This document shows positions 8,796 through 18,104 of a DNA stretch of 64,000 bases, piece after piece. The stretch comes from Flavobacterium paronense. Lineage in GTDB: Bacteria > Bacteroidota > Bacteroidia > Flavobacteriales > Flavobacteriaceae. Position numbers and translations under genes: made by a program. The notes beneath the pieces were generated by a model. That model was not told where the DNA came from and made no database searches. It saw only the letters and a list, made by a program, of their open reading frames with translations. Position 1 is the stretch's first letter. Each line of letters starts with the position of its first letter. The stretch spans positions 2,976,001-3,040,000 of the forward strand of contig NZ_JAUFQN010000019.1 of assembly GCF_030409795.1 (NCBI RefSeq), written 5' to 3'.

Positions 8796-11048
8796 ATGAC
8801 TATAAAAAAAGTAACCTCATTAGCATTATTGATAGCATCTTCAGCAATTTTTGCCCAAGATACTATCGTTGCTACATCAGTAAAAAAAGAACCTCTAACT
8901 AGGCGAGAAGTTTTAGATTCAATCAAAGCTACTTTTGTTCACGATCAAGTTGCATCATGCATCGATAGTTTGTGGATGAAAGAAATGGTAAGTCTGGATT
9001 TATACGATGACTTAACAACCGATATCAAAAACATTAATGTTGATGAAAAAGTTGATTATGAATTACCAACAGAACTTTTGAAAGAAAGATTGAAGAAAAT
9101 GGATGAGAAATCTCCTTTCAATATCGAATACAATGTTGGTTTAGAAAATGTCATCAAATCATTTTTAAAGAACAGAAAAAGAGCCTTCGAAAGATTAATG
9201 GGTCTTTCCCAATTTTACTTCCCACAGTTTGAAGAATCATTATCGGCACAAAATATTCCTCTAGAAATAAAATATTTAGCGGTTGTAGAATCAGCTTTAA
9301 ATCCAAGAGCAGTCTCAAGAGTTGGTGCAACTGGTTTGTGGCAGTTTATGTATCAAACCGGAAAACAATATGATTTAAATATCAATTCTTATGTTGATGA
9401 CAGAAGCGATCCTATAAAAGCTAGTAATGCTGCAACTCAATACATGAAAAACATGTATGCTATTTTTGGTGATTGGGATTTGGTTCTTGCCTCATACAAT
9501 TCTGGACCAGGAAACGTTGCAAAAGCAATCAGACGTTCAGGCGGACAACAAAACTATTGGAACATTCGAAAATATTTGCCAAAAGAAACGCAAGGATATT
9601 TACCTGCTTTCTTAGCTACGATGTATATTTTCGAATATCACAAAGAACACGGAATAAAGCCAGACAGAGCGGTTGCCAACCATTTTGCTACAGATACTGT
9701 AATGATTAAAAACGCAATGACATTCAAGCAAATTTCAGATTTGTTAGATGTTCCTGTTGCTGAATTACAGTTTTTAAATCCATCCTACAAAAGAGAAGAA
9801 GTTCCATATATCACTGGCGAAAATCATTATTTGAGATTACCAGTTAATAAAGTTGCTGTTTTTACTTCCAATGAAGATAAGATTTATGCTTTTGTTAAAT
9901 ATGAATCAAACAAAAGAGAAAGACCTTATGAAAGTATGGTTGCTTCTAGAAATTCTAACGACTCAGATAATGACGGAACAATTTCAAGAGTTAAATTTCA
10001 TAAAGTTAGACGAGGCGATAGTTTAAGCGAGATTTCGGACAGATACGGAATCACAATGTCAGAACTTAAAAAGTGGAATCATTTGAGAGGTAATAAAGCA
10101 CCAATGGGAAGAAGATTAAAAATTTATACCCAAGAAGCAGTGGCCTCGCACGATAAAAAAATCACCAAACCAGATACAATTTCTGTAAAAGAAACTACAG
10201 CTTTAGCATCGAACACGGCTAAAATATTTAAAGAAGAAAAAGTGGTTTCGTATAAAGATGTAGTGAAAATGCACAAAGTAAAAAGAGGTGATAATCTTGG
10301 TGAAATCTCAGATAAATATGGAGTTACTGTAGCCGAAGTTAAAAAATGGAATCACTTAAAAGGAAGTAATATTGTTCCTGGTAAAAGTTTGAAAATCATC
10401 AAAAACGAAAGAGTTGTAACTACGGTTAGAAAAGAAGTAAAAGCAGACAAAAACACTATTGAAACTGCAGTTGCTTCAAACGATAATGATAAACCAAGTG
10501 ACTTTTATGAAGTTCAAAGAGGCGATAACTTATTCAGTATTGCCAAAAAATTCAATGTTAGTTTAGAAGATTTAAAAAAATGGAATAATCTAGACGACTT
10601 AAATGTTGAGCAAGGTTCAAAATTAGCATTAGTTAATAATGATTCAGAACCAGTAAAAGAAACAGCATACAAAACCGAAGTTAAAATTACTGAACACATT
10701 GTTGACAGAGGTGAAAGTTTAGGAAGCATTGCACGAAAATTTGATGTTTCAATAGCTGACATTAAAGACTGGAACAAGATGGATGACAACAATGTTCAAC
10801 TTGGCGCAAAATTAATTGTTGGTAAAAGATATATAGTTTCTTCTGAAAACAAAAACGTAACATCGAAAAAGGAAAATATAGCGGTTAACGACAGAGATGA
10901 AGTAAAATTATACTATGTTAAAAAAGGCGATTCATTATTTAGCATTGCCAAAAAATATCCGGGCGTTTCGATTTCCGATTTAAAAAAATGGAACGGAATT
11001 AAAAATGAAAGTTTAAAAGCTGGTATGAAATTAAAAATTAACGGTTAA
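8796..11048 (+). CDS. MltD-like membrane-bound lytic murein transglycosylase with five LysM repeats
   Basis: The 750-residue exported protein begins with MTIKKVTSLALLIASSAIFAQ, a Sec signal peptide cut near residue 20. An SLT domain follows: IKYLAVVESALNPRAVS carries the catalytic Glu at residue 165, then GATGLWQFM and ASYNSGPGNVAKAI, the family hallmarks. It cleaves the glycan strands of peptidoglycan. Five LysM repeats lie at about 399-441, 491-535, 568-612, 631-676 and 703-749, each reading like VxRGDxLxxIxxKxxVxxxxLKKWN; they bind peptidoglycan. E. coli MltD has two, so this is an expanded set. The linkers are Lys/Thr-rich. It may be cotranscribed with the DUF4837 gene 39 bases downstream. 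Confidence 0.93.
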   Translation: MTIKKVTSLALLIASSAIFAQDTIVATSVKKEPLTRREVLDSIKATFVHDQVASCIDSLWMKEMVSLDLYDDLTTDIKNINVDEKVDYELPTELLKERLKKMDEKSPFNIEYNVGLENVIKSFLKNRKRAFERLMGLSQFYFPQFEESLSAQNIPLEIKYLAVVESALNPRAVSRVGATGLWQFMYQTGKQYDLNINSYVDDRSDPIKASNAATQYMKNMYAIFGDWDLVLASYNSGPGNVAKAIRRSGGQQNYWNIRKYLPKETQGYLPAFLATMYIFEYHKEHGIKPDRAVANHFATDTVMIKNAMTFKQISDLLDVPVAELQFLNPSYKREEVPYITGENHYLRLPVNKVAVFTSNEDKIYAFVKYESNKRERPYESMVASRNSNDSDNDGTISRVKFHKVRRGDSLSEISDRYGITMSELKKWNHLRGNKAPMGRRLKIYTQEAVASHDKKITKPDTISVKETTALASNTAKIFKEEKVVSYKDVVKMHKVKRGDNLGEISDKYGVTVAEVKKWNHLKGSNIVPGKSLKIIKNERVVTTVRKEVKADKNTIETAVASNDNDKPSDFYEVQRGDNLFSIAKKFNVSLEDLKKWNNLDDLNVEQGSKLALVNNDSEPVKETAYKTEVKITEHIVDRGESLGSIARKFDVSIADIKDWNKMDDNNVQLGAKLIVGKRYIVSSENKNVTSKKENIAVNDRDEVKLYYVKKGDSLFSIAKKYPGVSISDLKKWNGIKNESLKAGMKLKING

Positions 11049-11087
11049 ATCCGAAAATCTTCTATAAATTTGGGTTTTATTTCAGTT

Positions 11088-12062
11088 ATGAATAAAACCC
11101 TTTTTTTATGGCTTTTTGTGTCGTGTATTGCGAGCTCTTGCTCATTTAAAAAAGACAGATTGCCAGACGAATCTTCTGCTGCAGCCATAAATACGATAGC
11201 CGTAATTATTGACGACCAACTTTGGAACGGCGAAGTTGGCGACAGCATCCGGAATAAGTTTGCTTCACCCGTATTAGGTTTGCCACAAGAAGAACCCTTA
11301 TTCACAATCAATCAATATCCTGTAAAACTTTTCGAAGGTTTTTCAACCGATAGCCGAAATATTCTTATCATCAAAAAAGACAATGAAAATAAATATGAAT
11401 TCAAAAAAAATGAATTTGCCACACCACAAAATGCTTTTCATATTTCAGGAAAAACATCTTTCGAAATATTAGAAATTTTAGAAAAAAACGTCCCTGAGAT
11501 TATAAAAAAAATGCGAGAAATCGAAATTACTCACAATCAAAAAATCATCAAAGACTCCTTACTCGATACTAAAAAAATTCAAAAAAAATTTAGCATTGAT
11601 TTATTGATTCCTTCAAAATACGAATACGTTATGAGAAGGAAAAATTTCATTTGGCTCAAAAGTGAAATCGTCAGCGGCAACAAAAGTCTAATAATTTACC
11701 AGATTCCGTGGAAAAGCATTCACCCCAACAATGCTGTAAACGGTGTTGTACAGGTTAGAGATTCTATAGGGAAACTCTATATTCATGGCTCCGCATACAA
11801 AACACAAATGGTTACGGAAGAAGCTTATTCACCTTATTTTTCAAAAACAGCACTAGCAGGAAATAAAGCCTATGAAACCAAAGGAACGTGGCAAATGAAA
11901 AACGATTTCATGTCTGGACCGTTTATTAATTACACCATTTTTGATAAAGCCAACAGGCGTATACTTGTTTTAGAAGGATTTTGTTATGCGCCATCAAAAG
12001 AAAAGCGCGATTTGATGTTTGAATTAGAGTCCATTATTAAATCGATACAAATTAAAAAATAG
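11088..12062 (+). CDS. DUF4837-family lipoprotein
   Basis: The 324-residue protein of unknown function is from a family largely limited to Bacteroidota. I chose the ATG at 11088; an upstream TTG at 11070 overlaps a TAAATTTG box (11065-11072) that could be its own -7 element. From this start the protein opens with MNKTLFLWLFVSCIASSC, a lipoprotein signal with Cys at residue 18. The body has the DUF4837 lead-in IAVIIDDQLWNGEVGDSIRNKF (two joined parts). The acetyltransferase gene begins 4 bases after its stop, suggesting a shared transcript. No catalytic motif is visible. Confidence 0.8.
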   Translation: MNKTLFLWLFVSCIASSCSFKKDRLPDESSAAAINTIAVIIDDQLWNGEVGDSIRNKFASPVLGLPQEEPLFTINQYPVKLFEGFSTDSRNILIIKKDNENKYEFKKNEFATPQNAFHISGKTSFEILEILEKNVPEIIKKMREIEITHNQKIIKDSLLDTKKIQKKFSIDLLIPSKYEYVMRRKNFIWLKSEIVSGNKSLIIYQIPWKSIHPNNAVNGVVQVRDSIGKLYIHGSAYKTQMVTEEAYSPYFSKTALAGNKAYETKGTWQMKNDFMSGPFINYTIFDKANRRILVLEGFCYAPSKEKRDLMFELESIIKSIQIKK

Positions 12063-12066
12063 CAGC

Positions 12067-12513
12067 ATGAACTTAGAATGGAAAATAAGACGATTTGAGG
12101 CGCTAACTATAGTTGAGTTATACAATTTGCTTCAATTGCGAAGTGAAGTCTTTGTAGTTGAGCAAAATTGCGTCTATCAAGATATTGATTACAAAGATCA
12201 AAAAGCATTACACCTAATTGGCGAAGATGATGGACAAATAGTTGCTTATGCCCGATTGTTTAAACCAAAAGATTATTTTGAGGAAGCTTCTATTGGACGA
12301 GTTGTTGTTAAGCCAACTTATCGAGATAAAAAACTCGGACACATCTTAATGAGAGAAGCGATTTATTTCATGAAGCATCAGTTAGGCGAAACCAAAATTA
12401 CGATTTCGGCCCAGTTATATTTGAAGAAATTCTACGAAAGTCATGAGTTTATTCAGACTAGTGAAATGTATTTAGAAGATGATATTCCACACATCGAAAT
12501 GAGAAGAGCGTAA
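12067..12513 (+). CDS. ElaA-type GNAT acetyltransferase
   Basis: The 148-residue protein aligns along its whole length with E. coli ElaA: LYNLLQLRSEVFVVEQNC, YQDIDYKD, VAYARLFK, IGRVVVKPTYRDKKLGHILM (the acetyl-CoA pyrophosphate loop region), KKFYESHEFI and EDDIPHIEM. GNAT proteins transfer acetyl groups from acetyl-CoA; the acceptor of ElaA is not established. It follows the DUF4837 gene by 4 bases. A short TCCCT/AGGGA hairpin at 12518-12532 just after the stop may act as a weak terminator. Confidence 0.9.
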   Translation: MNLEWKIRRFEALTIVELYNLLQLRSEVFVVEQNCVYQDIDYKDQKALHLIGEDDGQIVAYARLFKPKDYFEEASIGRVVVKPTYRDKKLGHILMREAIYFMKHQLGETKITISAQLYLKKFYESHEFIQTSEMYLEDDIPHIEMRRA

Positions 12514-12933
12514 ACAATCCCTTTTTTAGGGAAACCCAAAAAACAAAAAAAATGTAAGAAAAGTTTTTTTTTTTGTAAATTTATTTTCTTACTTTTGAAT
12601 TAATAAAGATTCTATAAGTTCATAAAATAAAATACCACAATAGTTTTTTATGAACGCTCAGTTTGCTTTTTTAAAAGCAAATTGATTATAAACCAAAAAA
12701 AGGATTGGCTTAGTAGTTATAAAACCTCTGTGAAATCATAGTGAGGTTGCGTGTATATTAATTTTAAAAAGAAAAAAATAATGAATTAAAGTATCAAACC
12801 AAAAAAAGAGAAAGCCACTACGGTATGTAGTAGCTCTCACAGCCAAAAAAACAATTTCTCACAAAAGTTTAATTTAACATTTCAAAAATATGAAAAAACA
12901 ACATTTTATTACTCATTTAATTGCATAAACATT
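12514..12933 (+). other. 420-base gene-free stretch with three hairpins and an 11-codon ORF
   Basis: No gene longer than a few codons is seen. TACTTTTG (12590-12597) is a possible -7 box. Downstream are three inverted repeats: TTTGCTTTT/AAAAGCAAA (12662-12681), AACCTC/GAGGTT (12723-12748) with an inner TGTG/CATA pairing, and GAGA..GC..ACTAC/GTAGT..GC..TCTC (12808-12838). A tiny ORF at 12650-12685 would encode MNAQFAFLKAN, and its end lies in the first hairpin. The whole could be a long structured leader of the surface-protein genes that follow or a small RNA. Confidence 0.4.
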
Positions 12934-13485
12934 ATGAAAACCGTAAAATCAATTTGTATCGCACTTTTTTTATTTACTATTTCTTCAAACGCTCAAATCA
13001 ATAAAGGAAATTGGATGGTTGGGGGATATGCAAACTTTAGCAACACTTCTTATGAGTCTAAAAACCCTGATGGGAGTACTAATAAAGGCAAAGCTAGTGG
13101 TATAAACGTCTCTCCTACAATTGGGTATTTTCTAGCAAATAATTTTGCTTGTGGATTGTCTGGAAATTTTGTTTTATCAATACCAGAACAAGGGAATAAT
13201 GTAACCAGTTATGGTCTAGGCCCTTTTTTTAGGTACTATTTTTTAAAACCAGAGAAAACTATAAATATTTTATCTCAAGTGGGTTATTATTATGGTACTA
13301 GTTCTAATGATTCAAAATATAACAACTATAATTTTAAAGTTGGACCAGTTATTTATTTTAATAATAGTGTTGGTTTAGAATTAACTATAGATTATAGTGT
13401 TTCTAAAAGTTCAAATCAATTTAGTCAAAATACTTTTAATTCGTTAAATATTGGTTTTGGTTTTCAAATACATTTAGAAAAATAA
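12934..13485 (+). CDS. outer membrane beta-barrel-like protein
   Basis: The 183-residue exported protein has the signal peptide MKTVKSICIALFLFTISSNAQ. The mature part alternates polar and hydrophobic residues, with repeated Gly and aromatics (GNWMVGGYANFSNTSY, VSPTIGYFLANNFACGLSG, GPFFRYYFLKPE, LNIGFGFQIHLE at the end). This is the pattern of a small 8-stranded barrel of the OmpW/OmpA-barrel type, finishing with an outer-membrane-like strand. Function unknown. It follows the long structured leader and precedes the T9SS substrate by 20 bases, so the two are probably cotranscribed. Confidence 0.7.
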   Translation: MKTVKSICIALFLFTISSNAQINKGNWMVGGYANFSNTSYESKNPDGSTNKGKASGINVSPTIGYFLANNFACGLSGNFVLSIPEQGNNVTSYGLGPFFRYYFLKPEKTINILSQVGYYYGTSSNDSKYNNYNFKVGPVIYFNNSVGLELTIDYSVSKSSNQFSQNTFNSLNIGFGFQIHLEK

Positions 13486-13505
13486 CCATTAAAAATACAA
13501 ATAAA

Positions 13506-14978
13506 ATGAAAAATATAATAAAATTAACAATATTACTTGCATTGTTTGTGAGTAAAAGTTACGCACAAGTAACAACAACAATAGATCAAGTTTTTGTAAA
13601 TAATCAAACGACAGTAACTAGTTGTAATACTATTAATTTTGGAACTACTCAAAACAACAGCCTTATTTTTTATTACACCTTAACCAAAAGTGGTGCAATA
13701 GGTGATGGAACTATAACAATATATTTAAAGTATTCCTCTTCGTCGAATCCAACCCTAAAAACACAACTGAATATTCCTAGCTCATTTTGGTCGCCAACCC
13801 AATACCAATCAACGATACCTTGTAACATAGGTGAAAATGAAGTTCAAGTATCGGGTAGTTCAATATATCTTGAATTCTCTAGTGGAGGATCAAATTACAA
13901 AACTATTTGTGAATATCCCATTATTAAAACACCAACACCTACTTTTACACTTTCTCCAACATCAATTAATGTAGGTTGTGGTTCTACTTCTCCTGTTACT
14001 TTTTCAGTTACTAACGTTTACAGTTCTCCGGGAACGCTAACCTATAATTGGAGTGTAGGAAGTGGTTGGTCTGGCTCATATAATTCTAGTATGAGTTCAA
14101 TAACACTCACACCAACTTCTTATCCGCCAGGAAGTATTTCCGTGACTCCAGTTTTAAATAGTATTTCACAGCCTACAAAGACTTGTAATGTTAGTTTATC
14201 ACTTTTTACACAAACAGCAGCTATAATTTCGGGAGCAAATTCTATTTGCACACCAGCTACATCTGGGGTTTATAGTATCTCTAATCAAGGTACCAATACA
14301 GTGACTTGGTCATCATCAAATACGGCCATAGCTACAGTGAGTGCAACAACCGGAACAAGTATTACCGTAAACAAAGTGACTAATGGTACTTTTAATCTTA
14401 TAGCAAGAATAACAAATGCTTGCAATCAGTATCTTGATGTAATCAAAAGCATTCGAATTGGTAGTGGTCCAAGTTTTAATGTTACCAAAGTGGCTAATAC
14501 TGGAGGTTATGATTTAGCTATTGTAAATGTTCCGTCTACAGAAAATCAAGGAATAACTTCAGCTACATGGGTCAAAACATCAGGAAATGGAACTATTACG
14601 GGTTATGGTTTGACTGGTGAAGCTCATGGTTCTCCAACATCTGCATGGACAGTTACAGCCAACATCACAGCAACAAACGATTGTGGTTCTACAACCATTT
14701 CAAAAACATATAGCTCTGCTGGGGATGGGACACATAAAATGAGTATTGTACCAACTAAATACAACATTTATATATTAGATGATGTAACCGATTCAGAAAC
14801 CAAAAGCAGCACCAACGATATTCAAATAAAAACAGCGGCATTATTTGATTTAAATGGATTGAAAATTCAAGAATTTAAATCAAATTATTTTGATGTATCA
14901 ACTATAAAAAAAGGGGTATACATCTTAAAAGTAGAAACTAATGATGAACTTATCACTTCAAAAATTGTGGTTAAATAA
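13506..14978 (+). CDS. secreted surface protein with PKD/Ig-like repeats and a T9SS C-terminal sorting domain
   Basis: The 490-residue protein has a Sec signal peptide (MKNIIKLTILLALFVSKSYAQ). The middle, about residues 150-400, is rich in Ser, Thr and Gly with Ig/PKD-like strands (CGSTSPVTFSVTNV, TYNWSVGSGW, VTWSSSNTAIATVSATTGT). The last 70 residues (AALFDLNGLKIQEFKSN then FDVSTIKKGVYILKVETND and KIVVK) form a type IX secretion sorting domain, so it should cross the outer membrane by T9SS and be attached or released. No enzyme motif is visible; an adhesin-like or structural role is possible. Low-complexity Ser/Thr-rich composition differs from the housekeeping neighbours. Confidence 0.82.
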   Translation: MKNIIKLTILLALFVSKSYAQVTTTIDQVFVNNQTTVTSCNTINFGTTQNNSLIFYYTLTKSGAIGDGTITIYLKYSSSSNPTLKTQLNIPSSFWSPTQYQSTIPCNIGENEVQVSGSSIYLEFSSGGSNYKTICEYPIIKTPTPTFTLSPTSINVGCGSTSPVTFSVTNVYSSPGTLTYNWSVGSGWSGSYNSSMSSITLTPTSYPPGSISVTPVLNSISQPTKTCNVSLSLFTQTAAIISGANSICTPATSGVYSISNQGTNTVTWSSSNTAIATVSATTGTSITVNKVTNGTFNLIARITNACNQYLDVIKSIRIGSGPSFNVTKVANTGGYDLAIVNVPSTENQGITSATWVKTSGNGTITGYGLTGEAHGSPTSAWTVTANITATNDCGSTTISKTYSSAGDGTHKMSIVPTKYNIYILDDVTDSETKSSTNDIQIKTAALFDLNGLKIQEFKSNYFDVSTIKKGVYILKVETNDELITSKIVVK

Positions 14979-15000
14979 AAATTTGGATTATTAATTAGTT

Positions 15001-15033
15001 AAAGCAGTTTTGGTTTTCCTAAAGCTGCTTTTT
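15001..15033 (+). terminator. terminator after the T9SS substrate gene
   Basis: AAAGCAG (15001-15007) pairs with CTGCTTT (15025-15031), followed by further T residues. It ends the plus-strand pair and faces the convergent OmpA-like gene. Confidence 0.65.
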
Positions 15034-15067
15034 ATTATAAGTTACAATGTTAAGAAGACATAGAAAA

Positions 15068-15880
15068 TCATGTTTTTGTGATAACCAATTCTACTCTTCT
15101 ATCATAATCGGCACCTTTACCAAGCGGCACGGTATTTCCATAACCCTTGAAAGTCATGCGGTCTTTGGCTATTTTTTTAAATAGTAAATATTTATAAACC
15201 GATTCGGCCCTATTTACAGACAATTGACGTTTTCTCGTGTCTAAATCAATGGCTTCTTTTTGATACGGCGGCGTGCAGCAAACATGGCCCTGAATTTCAA
15301 ATTGAAGGTTTTTATATTTAATTAACAAGCGAGAAATTTTATCCAATTCTGTTTTCGATTTAAAAGGTAATTTGCTGCTTCCTCTTTCAAATAAAATGTT
15401 ATCCAAATAGATGTGATCACCAATAATGTGGTGTTTTTGAACCGTATTGTAAAAACCGGGAATTTCAATTTTCGGTAATGGTTTCAAGTGAACCACAACA
15501 TCGACACGACGATTTTTCGAGCGTTTTTCAGGAAGGTTTTCTACGATATCATCTTCAATCAAAATTCGTCCTTTACCTTCAATAGTTACAATGATTTTAC
15601 TTTTAATTCCGTTTTCAATGAATTTGTCCTGAATGGCATTCGCCCGTTTTGTAGAAAGCTTAAAGTTATAGGCATCTTTTCCAACATCGTCTGTATAACC
15701 AAAAATTTGAATGTCTTCAATTCGAGTTGAATCTGTTTTTTTTATGAAATCAATGGCTTCATTTACTTCTTTTTCATTCAATGTAAATTTATCAAATTCA
15801 AAATAAACAGAATGAACAACTTCTTCTTGCGCATGAAGAATACCAAAAACCAAAAACGGTAAAAGCTTTAGAAATTTCAT
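15068..15880 (-). CDS. OmpA-family protein with two tandem OmpA-like domains
   Basis: The 270-residue protein has a short signal peptide (MKFLKLLPFLVFGILHAQ). It carries two OmpA-type peptidoglycan-binding modules: the first, about residues 24-130, has VYFEFDKFTLNEKE, IFGYTDDVGKDAYNFKLS, RANAIQ and RSKNRRVDVVV; the second, about 155-270, has ILFERGSSKLPFKSKTELD, IQGHVCCTPP, RAESVYKYL, GYGNTVPLGKGADYDRRVEL. OmpA modules bind diaminopimelate in peptidoglycan. The second carries a CC pair in place of the usual TD after GH, which may weaken ligand binding. The gene starts 1 base after the S41 protease stop, so they are cotranscribed. Confidence 0.85.
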   Translation of the reverse strand: MKFLKLLPFLVFGILHAQEEVVHSVYFEFDKFTLNEKEVNEAIDFIKKTDSTRIEDIQIFGYTDDVGKDAYNFKLSTKRANAIQDKFIENGIKSKIIVTIEGKGRILIEDDIVENLPEKRSKNRRVDVVVHLKPLPKIEIPGFYNTVQKHHIIGDHIYLDNILFERGSSKLPFKSKTELDKISRLLIKYKNLQFEIQGHVCCTPPYQKEAIDLDTRKRQLSVNRAESVYKYLLFKKIAKDRMTFKGYGNTVPLGKGADYDRRVELVITKT

Positions 15881-15881
15881 A

Positions 15882-17519
15882 TTAAATCTTCAAAATCGAA
15901 TTATATTGTGACTTGTCGTTTAACACTTCAACACTTTTCTTAATCTCAAAATTATTTTTGATATAATATTGATATAATCCTTCTTTGTATTGGTATCTTT
16001 TAATGATTTCATCCAGAATTAAATTCTTAATTTCTTTCTGATTCTTGTCAATTAAAGTTTCTTCACTTTTTTCTAATGCAGTCAACAATTGTTGGTATTC
16101 TGACGCAATAGCTGTATCAACATTTTCTTTCTTGGCTTTTTCTAAAGTGTTTTTCAAGGCGATTTCAGTTTCTGTGTCAAAAGCTATTTTTTCTCTTTTC
16201 AGAAAAGCTTTAAAATCAGCAATATCAGCATCAGTAATCGTTGGAATTTTATCGCCAAGTGTTGGATTTTTGTAATAGTAGTTAGTAACATAATTAAAAA
16301 TTCCATCATTTTTCTGCAATGATTCCGCAATAGCACTTGTTTTTGTGTTTTCTAAAACTACGTCGGGTAAAATTCCGCCGCCATCATAAACCGTTCTTCC
16401 TTTTTTGGTTTTGAAAGCGTTATAATTTTTCTCTTCAACTCGTATAGCTTTTCCGTTTTTATCTTTATGGGCATAATTAAGTGCTTGAATACATCTTCCG
16501 GACGGCGTATAATATTTTGAAATGGTAACTTTTACCTGAGTTCCATAAGTCATATCAAAAGGTCTTTGCACTAATCCTTTTCCGAAACTTCTACTTCCAA
16601 CAATAACAGCTCTGTCCAAATCCTGCAAAGCACCGGAAACAATTTCAGAGGCCGAAGCACTTTTTCCGTCTACAATAACAACTAACGGAATTTCGGTATC
16701 AACCGGATCGCGATTCGTTTTGTTTGTGTTGTTGTATTTAGAATTTTTAGATTTTGTAGTTACTATAGTTTCGCCTTTTGGCACAAAAAGATTACAGATA
16801 TTTACGGCTTCATTCAACAATCCACCTGGATTTCCGCGTAAATCTAAAATGATTTGTTTGGCACCGTCGTCTTTCAGTTTTTCCAACGCTTCTTTAGTTT
16901 CAGATGAAGCTTTGGCATTGAATTGTGATAAGACGATATAACCGGTTTTGTCGTCAACCATTCCGTAAAAAGGAACCGCTTTTACAGCCACTTCATCCAG
17001 AATTAATTGCGTGCTCATTGGTTTTCCTTGGCGCAAGTATTTGATGTCAATTTTAGTCCCTTTGGCACCTTTCACCAATTGAGAAGCATCGTCTTTAAAA
17101 TCGGCTAAAAGAACATCTCCAATTTGGGTAATTTCATCGCCAGCTTTTAATCCGGCTTTGTCGGCTGGAAAACCTTTGTAGGGTTCTTTAACGATAAGTT
17201 TGTCTTCTTTACGGGTAATCATAGCGCCAATTCCGGTATATTCTCCGGTATTGTTTATTTTGAATTTGATTACATCTTGTTCGTTGAAAAAATTGGTATA
17301 CGGATCTAAATCAGCCAGCATACTTTTAATGGCTTTATCCATTAATTCAGCCGGATTGGTTTCGTCAACGTAGTTTTGATTGACGGTTTTGTATAGCGTG
17401 GTGAAGATTTCAATCTGTTTGGAAATTTCAAAGAAATCGTCTTTAAAACTAACTCCAACAAAGAGAAACACACCCAAAATTGCTGGAATAAAATATCTTT
17501 TTTTAATTTTCGATAACAT
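15882..17519 (-). CDS. C-terminal processing peptidase, S41 family (CtpA/Prc-like)
   Basis: The 545-residue protease is anchored by an N-terminal hydrophobic segment (residues about 9-25) facing the periplasm. A PDZ domain (about 85-165, with GEYTGIGAMI and GFPADKAGLKAGDEI) presents substrate C termini. The catalytic domain has LDLRGNPGGLLNEAV, the SASASE motif with catalytic Ser289, and FGKGLVQ with Lys314; the 25-residue spacing equals that of E. coli Prc Ser452/Lys477. A charged helical C-terminal extension of about 150 residues follows. The OmpA-like gene lies 1 base downstream. The 193-base gap upstream, before the rnpA stop, holds an inverted repeat. Confidence 0.93.
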   Translation of the reverse strand: MLSKIKKRYFIPAILGVFLFVGVSFKDDFFEISKQIEIFTTLYKTVNQNYVDETNPAELMDKAIKSMLADLDPYTNFFNEQDVIKFKINNTGEYTGIGAMITRKEDKLIVKEPYKGFPADKAGLKAGDEITQIGDVLLADFKDDASQLVKGAKGTKIDIKYLRQGKPMSTQLILDEVAVKAVPFYGMVDDKTGYIVLSQFNAKASSETKEALEKLKDDGAKQIILDLRGNPGGLLNEAVNICNLFVPKGETIVTTKSKNSKYNNTNKTNRDPVDTEIPLVVIVDGKSASASEIVSGALQDLDRAVIVGSRSFGKGLVQRPFDMTYGTQVKVTISKYYTPSGRCIQALNYAHKDKNGKAIRVEEKNYNAFKTKKGRTVYDGGGILPDVVLENTKTSAIAESLQKNDGIFNYVTNYYYKNPTLGDKIPTITDADIADFKAFLKREKIAFDTETEIALKNTLEKAKKENVDTAIASEYQQLLTALEKSEETLIDKNQKEIKNLILDEIIKRYQYKEGLYQYYIKNNFEIKKSVEVLNDKSQYNSILKI

Positions 17520-17577
17520 GGTTTCCTATTTTAATCTAATTAGGTTTAATTCCTTGAAGTAGTACTTCTGTTTTTTT

Positions 17578-17634
17578 TTGCCACAGATTCACAGATTAAA
17601 AAAAGATTTTCGAAAATCTGTGAATCTATGGCAA
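17578..17634. repeat. inverted repeat of the GCCACAGATTCA family, copy 1
   Basis: TTGCCACAGATTCACAGATT (17578-17597) and its near-exact reverse complement (17615-17634, one difference) flank a 17-base loop. A second element with the same core arms lies at 40085-40145. Here it sits between rnpA and the S41 protease gene, both on the minus strand. It could act as a transcript-end hairpin, but its presence at two unrelated sites points to a dispersed repeat family. Confidence 0.75.
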
Positions 17635-17712
17635 TCATTTTATTATTAACTCTGGGAAATCCTTGAGCTAGTTTATCAAGTGAACGAATATAGTAAATAA
17701 CTTCAAAATGAA

Positions 17713-18102
17713 TTAGTTTTCCTTTTTTTCTTCTTGATTGATTTTGATGAACTTTTCAAAAAGCTGAATTGTCTTTTGGTTTATTTCCTGATAAGATAAT
17801 TTTTCTTTGGTTTGATAAAAAAACATAAAGCAATATTTTGCCTCTACATTTTCCGCCAAAATTTGTTTATTCAACCGATACGATTCTCTTAAAACACGCT
17901 TAAAATAATTTCGATCAACAGCATTTTTAAAATATTTTTTGGATACCGAAACGCCCATTTTTATGGGGATATCTTCTTCAAAATCATGTTTTACATAAAC
18001 CAAACGCAACGGATATTTACTCACTGATTTACCTTTGGAAAATAGTAAATCAATAATTTTTTTGCTTTTAAGTTTTTCGGTTTTTGGATAGGAGAAATCC
18101 AT
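17713..18102 (-). CDS. rnpA: ribonuclease P protein component
   Basis: The 129-residue basic protein binds the RNase P RNA and helps it remove 5' leaders from precursor tRNAs. The start region FSYPKTEKLKSKKIIDLLFSKG (two joined parts) and the RNR signature AVDRNYFKRVLRESYR at residues 61-76 identify it; VSVSKKYFKNA just before is also typical. Length is normal. It is not next to rpmH or yidC here, unlike in many other phyla. Its start lies 2 bases after the stop of a small secreted-protein gene, so they share a transcript. Confidence 0.93.
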   Translation of the reverse strand: MDFSYPKTEKLKSKKIIDLLFSKGKSVSKYPLRLVYVKHDFEEDIPIKMGVSVSKKYFKNAVDRNYFKRVLRESYRLNKQILAENVEAKYCFMFFYQTKEKLSYQEINQKTIQLFEKFIKINQEEKKEN

Positions 18103-18104
18103 TG

